A DNA stretch of 22,885 nucleotides. Origin: JAGOZV01 sp964622895 (GTDB lineage Bacteria; Patescibacteriota; Saccharimonadia; Saccharimonadales; Saccharimonadaceae). The notes under the pieces were generated by a model. It had not been told where the DNA came from, did not search any database, and saw nothing but the letters and a program-made list of their open reading frames with translations. Where the stretch lies: the NCBI GenBank assembly GCA_964622895.1, contig CAZUSB010000009.1, positions 1 through 22,885 of the forward strand. The letters are read 5' to 3'. This document shows positions 15,302-22,233 of this stretch, one piece after another. Each line of letters opens with the position of its first letter. The first letter of the stretch is position 1. The translations under genes and the position numbers were made by a program.

Positions 15302-15330
15302 TTGAAAAAAACAGCATAATCCACCATACT
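15302..15330 (+). promoter_or_regulatory. Candidate promoter of the PAS histidine kinase gene
   Basis: TTGAAA (15302-15307) and CATACT (15325-15330) are 17 bp apart. This would start transcription near 15337 and give a leader of about 23 nt with AAGGGG (15347-15352), consistent with the ATT start proposed at 15360. Confidence 0.4.
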
Positions 15331-15359
15331 AAGCATAAGAGAACATAAGGGGTTGGGAA

Positions 15360-16931
15360 ATTAATAAAACTACTTTAACTAAAAAATTAATAGCGATTCT
15401 TTCAATTGGTCTGGCTATAACACTACTTTTTTTCGGTAGTTTTCTTGTGGATCAGTACATTTATGCTTTTCTTCCTAAACCGTTATCTAGCATTTATCTA
15501 CTGTATGTCAGCCTTTTCACCGCAGTGCTTTTTCTAGTATTAACATTACGTTTTACCTTAAAGAATTCACCCAAAAAAGCATCTCTAGATTATTTACGTG
15601 ACACAAATAGAGAGTTAAATGAGCTAGCTGATAAATCTGCTACCATCTTAAATGCCATCGGGGACGGTGTCGTTTTGATTGACAATGAAGGTACGATTAA
15701 ATTGTTAAATCCGAGTGCCGGCCAAATACTCGGATGGTCAACAGAAGATGCAGTCGGTCTTAACTACAATTCGGTCATCAAATTGGTTGACGAGCAAGAC
15801 TCGGATGTCACAATAGAAAACAATGTGGTGTCACAAGTCATAGGACAACACACCGAAGTTCGCCCACCGACCCTAACCATGAAAACCCGTAACGACAAAA
15901 AAATATTAGTTTCACTAGTAGCATCGCCGATAGGCTCGGCCGGCCAAGGGGTGATTGTCATTTTTCGAGATGTCACCAAAGAAAAAGCTGAGGAGCGCGA
16001 ACAAGCCGAATTCATTTCTACAGCCAGCCATGAAATGCGCACTCCTGTAGCTTCTATCGAAGGATACTTGGGATTAGCTCTAAATCCTGCTACATCCACC
16101 ATTGACGCCCGAGCTACGGATTATATCCAAAAAGCGCAAAATTCTGCCTCGCACCTCGGTAGACTTTTTCAAGACCTACTAGACGTCTCAAAAGCCGATG
16201 ACCACCGCCTGTCAAACAGTCCAGAGGTGACAGACGTCACAGATCTAGTGAAGAGTGCTCTTGATGACCTCCAAATAAAAGCTGCAGAAAAAACTTTATC
16301 TTTGACCTTTAAGCCAGCAGCTGCTTCGACTACCAATATGACGAAAATTCAACCGATTTATTACGCCAACATTGACCGTGGACATCTTCACGACCTAATA
16401 ACTAATCTAACTGAAAATGCCATAAAATATACCGTACAAGGTGGTGTCACTGTAGATGTAGAAGGTGATTCAGATCATATCTTAATTAGCATTACGGACA
16501 CTGGTATTGGCATACCGAATGAAGATATTCCACATCTTTTTCAGAAATTTTATCGTGTTAACAACAAAGAGACTAATGAAATCGGGGGTACAGGGCTGGG
16601 ATTGTATCTCGTTAGGAAGCTCGCTGAAGCCCTAGAAGGCAGGGTGTGGGTGGAGAGTGAGTACGGTAAAGGTGCGACCTTTTTTGTAGAACTACCGCGA
16701 CTAAACAACCCTGCCAACGTTCCGACTGCTACGCCACTACAAAGCTCGCCGACCACCGCTCAAACCCCTCCAGCCCCTACATTAAGCAGTGCAGTTGTAA
16801 CACCGAATAAAAATAACGAACAACCATCACCGATGTCAAACTATAGCGTCCCAAGAGGAGACACCCTAACCGCTGAACAAAAAGCAGAATATGTTAAAAA
16901 ATTACAAAGGATGGGGCAAAATAATAATTAA
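15360..16931 (+). CDS. PAS-domain membrane histidine kinase, probable ATT start
   Basis: From ATT at 15360 this is a 523-residue kinase; from the first conventional codon (GTG 15447) it is 494. The extra 29 residues hold a basic patch (TLTKK) and a full hydrophobic helix, LIAILSIGLAITLLFFGSF. This gives the normal two-helix sensor layout with the second helix at about 46-66. AAGGGG lies 7 bases before the ATT, and no ATG, GTG or TTG is in frame between the upstream stop (15336-15338) and 15447. A PAS domain (about 87-205) contains ILNAIGDGVVLIDNEGTIKL. The H-box is STASHEMRTPV with His224. The N-box has Asn353, G1 is DTGIG (380-384) and G2 is GGTGLGL (409-415). A Pro/Thr/Ser-rich tail of about 75 residues ends the protein. 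Its partner is the next gene. Confidence 0.9.
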   Translation: MNKTTLTKKLIAILSIGLAITLLFFGSFLVDQYIYAFLPKPLSSIYLLYVSLFTAVLFLVLTLRFTLKNSPKKASLDYLRDTNRELNELADKSATILNAIGDGVVLIDNEGTIKLLNPSAGQILGWSTEDAVGLNYNSVIKLVDEQDSDVTIENNVVSQVIGQHTEVRPPTLTMKTRNDKKILVSLVASPIGSAGQGVIVIFRDVTKEKAEEREQAEFISTASHEMRTPVASIEGYLGLALNPATSTIDARATDYIQKAQNSASHLGRLFQDLLDVSKADDHRLSNSPEVTDVTDLVKSALDDLQIKAAEKTLSLTFKPAAASTTNMTKIQPIYYANIDRGHLHDLITNLTENAIKYTVQGGVTVDVEGDSDHILISITDTGIGIPNEDIPHLFQKFYRVNNKETNEIGGTGLGLYLVRKLAEALEGRVWVESEYGKGATFFVELPRLNNPANVPTATPLQSSPTTAQTPPAPTLSSAVVTPNKNNEQPSPMSNYSVPRGDTLTAEQKAEYVKKLQRMGQNNN

Positions 16932-16970
16932 TATAGCATAAGGGGTATGGTATTTTTTACATATCTTATG

Positions 16971-16976
16971 TACAAT
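16971..16976 (+). promoter_or_regulatory. Possible -10 box (TACAAT) upstream of the Pro-rich response regulator
   Basis: TACAAT ends 10 bases before the ATG at 16987. An AGGGG ribosome-like site (16977-16981) follows at once, so transcripts reading through from the kinase gene would also be translated. Both origins are possible. Confidence 0.35.
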
Positions 16977-16986
16977 AGGGGTAAAT

Positions 16987-18276
16987 ATGACCAAGATATT
17001 ATTAGTAGAAGACGATAAAAGTTTACGTGAGATCTACGGTGTACGTCTCAGTGCAGAGGGTTATGAAATCGTCGCAGCAGGGGACGGCGAAGAAGCTTTG
17101 GCCATTGCTGTAAAGGAACGACCCGACCTAATCATTAGTGACGTTATGATGCCAAAAATTAGCGGTTTTGACATGTTAGATATCTTGAGGGCGACTCCTG
17201 AAACAAAGGATCTAAAAGTTATTATGATGACGGCACTCAGTAGTGACGATCAGAGGCAGAGAGGTGAGGCACTAGGTGCAAACAGGTACCTTGTTAAATC
17301 TCAAGTTGGTATTGAAGATATCGTCAGAACTGTTCACGAAGTACTAGGTGATATTCCTGGTGCACAGCCTACTCCAGCTGCCGATTTTGAAAATGTTCAA
17401 GCACCTATTGAGCGGACAGAGGGTTCCGTACCACTTGGCGCCCCGTTGGCCAGCACTCCAGCAGAGATTGAAGCAGCCTTGACGATAGAGACACCTACGC
17501 CTGAAGTTACCCCACAAGTAGCTCCTGAACCAGCAACCCCTGCACCTATTCCGGCGCCAGAAGTTCCCCAAGAACCTATAGCTCCCTTAGCGCCACAACC
17601 AACGCCAGAGCAGCCTGTTGTCGCCCAGTCAGCACCCGCAGAGCCAGTAATTCCAACAGTATCAACTCTTCCGCCAGAACCTACTCAACCAACCCCAACC
17701 CTACCTCCTGCACCAGCTCCAGTTGATACACCAATATCAGCGCTATCATCAAACACCATTGACCAGCCAGCACACGAACTTCCTTCGCCAACAGCACCAT
17801 TTTCTACACCTGCACCAGAGTCACTTCGCGAGCAAGCGATGCCTCAGGTCGCGCAACCCCTAGACGCTCCAGTTCCGGCTCCAGTTCCGGCACCAACTCA
17901 GGCACCAACTCAGGCACCAACGCCAGCACCAGCACCCCTAGAAGTAACGACTCCGCCACAAGAAACAGTGGCTCCTCAAGGACCTCTTCCAGAACCTCCT
18001 GTGTACGCTCCAGACCCTCAAGTAGCTCCTCCAGCTACACAAACAATGTCTGCCGAGCAGCCCATAGCGCAACCTCAGCAACCGACTCAACAGGCTTATG
18101 TCTCTGAACAGCCTACTCAGCCTATCGAAACACCTGCTCCAGCACCGGCACCGGCTCCGTTCTCACCACCTCAGCCGCTTGATCGTTCAGATGAGCCAGA
18201 TTTTGCCCAAATGTTAAATGACGAACTGAGCTTAAATGACCCAAGCCAACCACCAACACCACCAGCGTCTCAATAA
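16987..18276 (+). CDS. Response regulator with long Pro/Ala-rich C-terminal tail
   Basis: This 429-residue protein begins with a normal receiver (1-120): acidic Asp9-Asp10, phospho-acceptor Asp52 in LIISDVMMPK, Thr82 and Lys104. The remaining 309 residues are low complexity, dominated by Pro, Ala, Gln, Thr and Glu, with no hydrophobic core, so they should be disordered. The tail contains a 12-bp tandem repeat (17866-17937) and ends in a more ordinary acidic segment, DEPDFAQMLNDELSLND (about 404-420), that could be a binding motif. No DNA-binding or enzyme domain is present. Lys104 is followed by Ser-Gln instead of the usual Pro (YLVKSQVGIED). The gene follows its kinase by 55 bp and overlaps the next gene by 41 bp. 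Its job is unknown; a protein-binding scaffold switched by phosphorylation is the simplest idea (inference). Confidence 0.9.
   Translation: MTKILLVEDDKSLREIYGVRLSAEGYEIVAAGDGEEALAIAVKERPDLIISDVMMPKISGFDMLDILRATPETKDLKVIMMTALSSDDQRQRGEALGANRYLVKSQVGIEDIVRTVHEVLGDIPGAQPTPAADFENVQAPIERTEGSVPLGAPLASTPAEIEAALTIETPTPEVTPQVAPEPATPAPIPAPEVPQEPIAPLAPQPTPEQPVVAQSAPAEPVIPTVSTLPPEPTQPTPTLPPAPAPVDTPISALSSNTIDQPAHELPSPTAPFSTPAPESLREQAMPQVAQPLDAPVPAPVPAPTQAPTQAPTPAPAPLEVTTPPQETVAPQGPLPEPPVYAPDPQVAPPATQTMSAEQPIAQPQQPTQQAYVSEQPTQPIETPAPAPAPAPFSPPQPLDRSDEPDFAQMLNDELSLNDPSQPPTPPASQ
17866..17937 (+). repeat. Six tandem 12-bp units inside the Pro-rich tail
   Basis: Two identical copies of GCTCCAGTTCCG are followed by two identical copies of GCACCAACTCAG and two diverged units. 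They encode APVP, APVP, APTQ, APTQ, APTP and APAP. Each unit is in frame, so gain or loss of copies would change tail length without breaking the protein. Confidence 0.9.
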
Positions 18277-18937
18277 ACACTTAGCACAATCGCTTGGTAT
18301 ATCACGTCGTCAGGCAGACGAACTAATATCTAGTGGACAGGTTAAAATTAATGATGTAATCGTGCCTTTAGGTACTAGGTTTGATGCTTCAAAAGATAAA
18401 GTCACAGTCAAAGGAAAAACTGTCAAGCCAAGCACAGAGCTTGACTATATATTATTAAATAAGCCTAGGAATTACGTCTGCTCGCGCAAACAGCAGGGAA
18501 GTGCGCCGACTATCTACACGCTCTTGCCTGAGCAGCTTCATCACCTAAAAACTGTTGGGCGCTTAGATAAGGATAGTAGTGGATTGATTTTACTCTCAAA
18601 TGACGGCGATTTTATTCAACAAATGACGCACCCGAGTTTTTATAAGAACAAAAATTACCTAGTTACCCTAGATAAACCTATGGAACCACTACACCAGCAA
18701 ATGATTAACGACTATGGCCTGCAGCTAGAAGATGGTCCGAGTAAATTGCAACTTGAAAAACTTAACGACAACGCCAAAACTTGGCGAGTAACTATGCATG
18801 AAGGTCGCAACCGACAGATTAGACGCACATTTCAAGCATTAGGCTATACCGTCACGAAACTTCATCGCACTAACTTCGGCAAATACGAACTCAGCGATTT
18901 GGCACGTGGCCAATACAAGACTGTCAGTAAACTCTAG
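18236..18937 (+). CDS. RsuA/RluB-family pseudouridine synthase
   Basis: This is a 233-residue rRNA-modifying enzyme that turns a specific uridine into pseudouridine. An N-terminal S4 RNA-binding domain (about 11-65, RLNKHLAQSLGISRRQADEL onward) precedes the catalytic domain. The latter has VGRLDKDSSGLILL with the catalytic Asp of RLD (Asp106), the KNYLVTLDKP strand and the family-typical HEGRNRQIRRTFQALG motif. These features match RsuA, RluB and RluE/F relatives; the S4 domain plus overall size favours RluB-like 23S rRNA modification, but the target base cannot be fixed by eye. The only in-frame ATG before the S4 domain is at 18236, inside the end of the response regulator gene, so it probably depends on upstream transcription. 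The next gene, der, also serves the ribosome. Confidence 0.92.
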   Translation: MTQANHQHHQRLNKHLAQSLGISRRQADELISSGQVKINDVIVPLGTRFDASKDKVTVKGKTVKPSTELDYILLNKPRNYVCSRKQQGSAPTIYTLLPEQLHHLKTVGRLDKDSSGLILLSNDGDFIQQMTHPSFYKNKNYLVTLDKPMEPLHQQMINDYGLQLEDGPSKLQLEKLNDNAKTWRVTMHEGRNRQIRRTFQALGYTVTKLHRTNFGKYELSDLARGQYKTVSKL

Positions 18938-18957
18938 CGCCAAAATCGCTTTTTTGC

Positions 18958-18963
18958 TATAAT
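18958..18963 (+). promoter_or_regulatory. Extended -10 (TGc-TATAAT) of der
   Basis: TG at 18955-18956 precedes TATAAT. The box ends 8 bases before the ATG at 18972, with a predicted leader of about 2 nt. No ribosome site is present. Confidence 0.6.
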
Positions 18964-18971
18964 CAACAGAT

Positions 18972-20357
18972 ATGGCAAATAAATTACCAATAGTCGCAAT
19001 CGTCGGGCAAGCAAATGTGGGCAAAAGCTCACTTTTTAACCGACTAGTCAAATCACGACAGGCAATCGTTGCCAAAGAAGCCGGCACAACCCGCGACAAC
19101 GTCACTGGCCAGGTAGAATACAGAACAAACGACGATGACCTAGCACAATTCACACTGATAGATACTGCCGGACTCAAAGACCCTAATGACGACTTTGAAA
19201 TGACTATCCAAGACCAGATAGCTGACGCATCAGAGCTTGCAGATATTATCCTCGTCACGGCAGATTCTACCCAGTATCCGAGTGACGATGATCGCACTAT
19301 TGCAAAAAAAGCCCTCAAAAGCAAAAAGCCGACTATTTTACTCCTCAATAAAGCTGACCTAAAGGGCAGCCTAAAAGAGGACGAGTTTCGTCGCCTAGGA
19401 ATTAAAGATATCATTCGCACCAGTGCTCACCATAATCTTGGCGTGACAGAACTTTTAAATAAAATCGCCGACATCTTGCCGCCAGCTACTCAAAAACCAA
19501 TTGATGATGTTTTAAAAATTGCGCTAATCGGTCGACCAAACGTTGGTAAAAGCTTTCTTTTTAACACACTTGCCGGGAAACAACAGGCGATTGTGGCCGA
19601 TGTTGCTGGCACCACGCGCGATTTAAACCGCGTCATCGTCAACTACCATCAGCGCCCATTAGAGCTAATTGATACCGCCGGCGTCCGAAAGCAAGGCAAA
19701 CAAGAAGTCGGTATTGAGAAATTCTCAGTTTTACGCACCATGAGCGCCATCGAAGAGGCCGATATATGCTTTTTAGTGATGGATGTCAATGAACTAAATA
19801 CTCAGCTTGATCAACGGCTCGCAGGAATTATCGCTGAAGCCGGCAAAGGCTTGGTGATTGTTGTCAGCAAATGGGATAGCGTCAAAGACAAAGACGCCTT
19901 CACTAGGGACCAGCTAGCGCCAAAAATCGCCAACAACTTTGACTTTGTACCCTGGGCGCCCCTGATCTTTACCAGCAGCATGACTGGACAAAACGTAGCA
20001 AAACTGTTTGACCTAGCTGTAGAGATTGACAAAAGGCGACATCAACCTACAAAAACTCGTGTTTTAAATGACATGCTCCAAAAGTCTATCAGCAAACACC
20101 CACCAGCTGGACTTAAAAATACCCATCCAAAATTGCGCTACATCGTTCAGACTGATCAAACACCACCATGGTTTGTTATTTATGGTAGTAATCTAAAGTT
20201 TGTTCACTGGAGCTACAAAAGATACCTAGAACGCCATATTCGTGACACCTATGACTATATCGGCACACCAATTAAACTGAGTTTTCGCGACGAAAAACAG
20301 ATCAAAGCCAATCGTGAACGAGCCAAAAAAGATGAAGATAATCCTAGCTCAAGGTAA
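18972..20357 (+). CDS. der: Ribosome-assembly GTPase Der (EngA)
   Basis: This 461-residue protein has two GTPase domains in tandem, the hallmark of Der, which helps mature the 50S ribosomal subunit. Domain 1 has the P-loop GQANVGKS (12-19), DTAG (64-67) and NKAD (126-129). Domain 2 has GRPNVGKS (187-194), DTAG in LIDTAGVRKQG and SKWD (299-302). A C-terminal KH-like domain (about 350-440) includes NDMLQKSISKHPPAGL and YIVQTDQTPPWFVIYG. The first P-loop is GQANVGKS where most relatives have GRPNVGKS, a mild change that keeps the Lys and Ser. The length is normal. The end overlaps the start of pth by 26 bp. Confidence 0.97.
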   Translation: MANKLPIVAIVGQANVGKSSLFNRLVKSRQAIVAKEAGTTRDNVTGQVEYRTNDDDLAQFTLIDTAGLKDPNDDFEMTIQDQIADASELADIILVTADSTQYPSDDDRTIAKKALKSKKPTILLLNKADLKGSLKEDEFRRLGIKDIIRTSAHHNLGVTELLNKIADILPPATQKPIDDVLKIALIGRPNVGKSFLFNTLAGKQQAIVADVAGTTRDLNRVIVNYHQRPLELIDTAGVRKQGKQEVGIEKFSVLRTMSAIEEADICFLVMDVNELNTQLDQRLAGIIAEAGKGLVIVVSKWDSVKDKDAFTRDQLAPKIANNFDFVPWAPLIFTSSMTGQNVAKLFDLAVEIDKRRHQPTKTRVLNDMLQKSISKHPPAGLKNTHPKLRYIVQTDQTPPWFVIYGSNLKFVHWSYKRYLERHIRDTYDYIGTPIKLSFRDEKQIKANRERAKKDEDNPSSR

Positions 20358-20774
20358 CCCTGGGCTACCCTATAAAGGCACTCGTCACAATATCGGCTTT
20401 GAGTCCCTCGATTTTTATGCGGCTAGCCACAACCAGATTTGGACCGAAAAGTCCAAATTCAAGGCTCAAATATGTGAATTTACAAAAGGTGACCAAAAAA
20501 TCCTTTTGGTCAAACCGACAACATTTTACAACTTAACTGGTGAAGCTGCCCGCGCTTTAATTGATTTTTACAAACTTGACGCTAGCCAGGATCTACTTGT
20601 TATTCACGATGACCTCGCTCTTGATTTTGGAAAAATCCGCATAAGACAGCAGGGAAGTGATGCCGGCAACAACGGTGTCAAATCACTCAACGCTCACATC
20701 GGGACGCACTACACCCGCCTACGCATCGGCACAGCCAATGAAATACTTCAGCTAAATCCTGACGCCGACTTCGT
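20332..20774 (+). CDS. pth: Peptidyl-tRNA hydrolase, 3' end lost in the sequence gap
   Basis: This enzyme recycles tRNA from peptidyl-tRNA dropped by stalled ribosomes. About 147 residues are visible of an expected 185-190. The Pth motifs are QGNPGLPYKGTRHNIGF (Asn9 and catalytic His19), PTTFYNLTG (Asn68) and HDDL (Asp94). The loop normally written GGHNG reads AGNNG (112-116), so the residue matching E. coli His113 is Asn114 while the following Asn115 is kept. I chose the ATG at 20332 and not the one 6 codons upstream because MKIILAQGNPG is the natural family start. It overlaps the end of der and has no strong ribosome site, which suggests coupled translation. The gap at 20775 removes the C-terminus; the open frame seen to continue into thyA is an artefact. 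Confidence 0.92.
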
Positions 20775-20874
20775 NNNNNNNNNNNNNNNNNNNNNNNNNN
20801 NNNNNNNNNNNNNNNNNNNNNNNNNNNNNNNNNNNNNNNNNNNNNNNNNNNNNNNNNNNNNNNNNNNNNNNNNN
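20775..20874. other. Assembly gap (100 N)
   Basis: Exactly 100 undetermined bases, a standard placeholder length. The sequence missing from pth (about 40 residues) plus thyA (about 26 residues) already needs roughly 200 bp, so the true gap is longer than shown, unless the genes overlap or sequence was misjoined. Confidence 0.98.
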
Positions 20875-21720
20875 ACGAAAAGTGTTTTTGGGCGCCAAAC
20901 TCGCTACGACCTCAGAGACGGCTTTCCAGCCATTACCACAAAAAAGTTATATTGGAACAGTGTCGTACACGAACTCCTCTGGTTTTTACAGGGAACCGGC
21001 AATATTGAATATCTGGCACAAAATAACGTTCACATCTGGGATGAGTGGCCGTACAAAAATTACTTAATCAAAACCAATAAACCGATACCCGAAGTCAACA
21101 GCCCCGACTGGAAAAATGGCATGAAAGATTTCATCGCCAAGATTGCTTCCGATCATGATTTTGCCATGAAATGGGGCGACCTTGGGCCCGTTTACGGCGT
21201 TCAGTGGCGAAAATGGCCTGGTAGCGATGGCAAGCCTATTGATCAGATCGCACTAGCAATAGAGACCGTTAAAAAGAACCCAGATTCTCGCCGAAATATC
21301 GTCACAGCATGGAACCCGGCCGAAATTGACGCCATCGCCACAGCTGGTGGATTACCACCATGCCATACACTGTTCCAGTTAAATGTCAGAGGGGATTACT
21401 TAGACCTACACCTTTATCAGCGATCCGCCGACACCTTTTTGGGCGTGCCGTTCAATATTGCCTCTTATGCGCTTTTGTTATCAATGATAGCCCAGGTCAC
21501 AGGAAAACTCCCAGGCGAGCTAGTACACACTCTCGGGGATGCCCATATTTATCTCAACCATTTTAATCAGGTAGACGAGCAACTATCCCGACAGCCAATG
21601 CCGTTACCGACACTCAAGCTCAACAAAAGAATCAAAAATATAGACAGTTTTAAGTTCAAAGACATTGAACTACTAGACTACCAATCGCACGCCCCAATCA
21701 AAGCGGCCATTTCTGTTTAG
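20875..21720 (+). CDS. thyA: Thymidylate synthase, 5' end lost in the sequence gap
   Basis: This enzyme methylates dUMP to dTMP using methylene-tetrahydrofolate, leaving dihydrofolate. The visible 281 residues start at TKSVFGRQTRYDLRDGFP, which corresponds to about residue 27 of typical ThyA. The nucleophile is the Cys of LPPCHTLFQ (codon 21361-21363). Also present are the phosphate-binding SRRNIVTAWNP, the QRSADTFLGVPFNIASYA dUMP-binding segment and the HTLGDAHIYLNH motif. The extra segment between IWDEWPYKNYL and KWGDLGPVYGVQWR resembles the long form known from Lactobacillus casei more than the short E. coli form. Its stop codon overlaps that of folA on the other strand. Confidence 0.97.
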   Translation, partial: TKSVFGRQTRYDLRDGFPAITTKKLYWNSVVHELLWFLQGTGNIEYLAQNNVHIWDEWPYKNYLIKTNKPIPEVNSPDWKNGMKDFIAKIASDHDFAMKWGDLGPVYGVQWRKWPGSDGKPIDQIALAIETVKKNPDSRRNIVTAWNPAEIDAIATAGGLPPCHTLFQLNVRGDYLDLHLYQRSADTFLGVPFNIASYALLLSMIAQVTGKLPGELVHTLGDAHIYLNHFNQVDEQLSRQPMPLPTLKLNKRIKNIDSFKFKDIELLDYQSHAPIKAAISV

Positions 21721-22202
21721 CCTCGGCGGTACTCTACGAAATCAAAGGAATATTTGTTTTTTTCGTCTGCCGGATGATGAACTCGCGATACCTCTAGCCA
21801 GGTGTCACTAGGGACTGGAAAGTACGTATCTACATCAGAAAAAGTATGGTGCACTTCGGTCGCATAAATTGTACTTACCTGAGGTAAGGCTTCTTCAAAC
21901 ACACCCTGACCACCAATTATAAAAATGTCGTCTTGCTCTATATTGATAGCTTCCTCTAGTGATTTAGCGTAAAAAACACCATCAATAGCGATCGGACTTC
22001 TTGATAGCACAATATTCTGTCGATTTGGCAACGGTCGTGAGCCAATAGACTCAAAGGTTTTTCGCCCCATAATTACCGATCCACCATCCGTCAACTGCTT
22101 AAAATGAGCCAAATCCGCCGGCAAAGATCGCCCCCAAGGCAGATCACCATGAGCGCCAATACCACGATTTTCATCATACGCCACTACAATCGCTATCTTC
22201 AT
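21717..22202 (-). CDS. folA: Dihydrofolate reductase
   Basis: This 161-residue cytoplasmic enzyme reduces dihydrofolate to tetrahydrofolate with NADPH, restoring the cofactor consumed by ThyA. The family start MKIAIVVAYDENRGIG is followed by GDLPWG, the catalytic acid Asp30 in LPADLAHFKQLT, VIMGRKTFESIG, LPNRQNIVLSR and the NADPH-binding IFIIGGQGVFEEAL. The length is normal. A longer open frame begins 29 codons upstream at 22289, but it runs through the promoter region and into tmk; the ATG at 22200-22202 is the family start. The gene is convergent with thyA, the stop codons sharing bases, and divergent from tmk, with only 31 bp between the two ATGs. Confidence 0.96.
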   Translation of the reverse strand: MKIAIVVAYDENRGIGAHGDLPWGRSLPADLAHFKQLTDGGSVIMGRKTFESIGSRPLPNRQNIVLSRSPIAIDGVFYAKSLEEAINIEQDDIFIIGGQGVFEEALPQVSTIYATEVHHTFSDVDTYFPVPSDTWLEVSRVHHPADEKNKYSFDFVEYRRG

Positions 22203-22208
22203 AATAGT

Positions 22209-22226
22209 ATTGTAACATGCTAAAAT
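22209..22226. promoter_or_regulatory. Back-to-back extended -10 boxes for folA and tmk
   Basis: On the minus strand TGt-TACAAT occupies 22217 to 22209 and ends 6 bases before the folA ATG. On the plus strand TGc-TAAAAT occupies 22218-22226 and ends 7 bases before the tmk ATG. The two boxes abut with no base between, and both genes would be transcribed without a usable leader. Confidence 0.6.
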
Positions 22227-22233
22227 TAGTCTA

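Noticed and set aside
18839..19420. 193-codon minus-strand open frame opposite der and the end of the pseudouridine synthase gene
   Set aside because: It lies antisense to two well-conserved genes, is Ser/Arg/Leu-rich as expected for an antisense frame, and has no recognisable domain.
20314..21720. Single 468-codon protein joining Pth and ThyA
   Set aside because: It crosses 100 Ns; the two halves are complete-family fragments whose missing ends do not fit into the gap as drawn. Treated as two partial genes.
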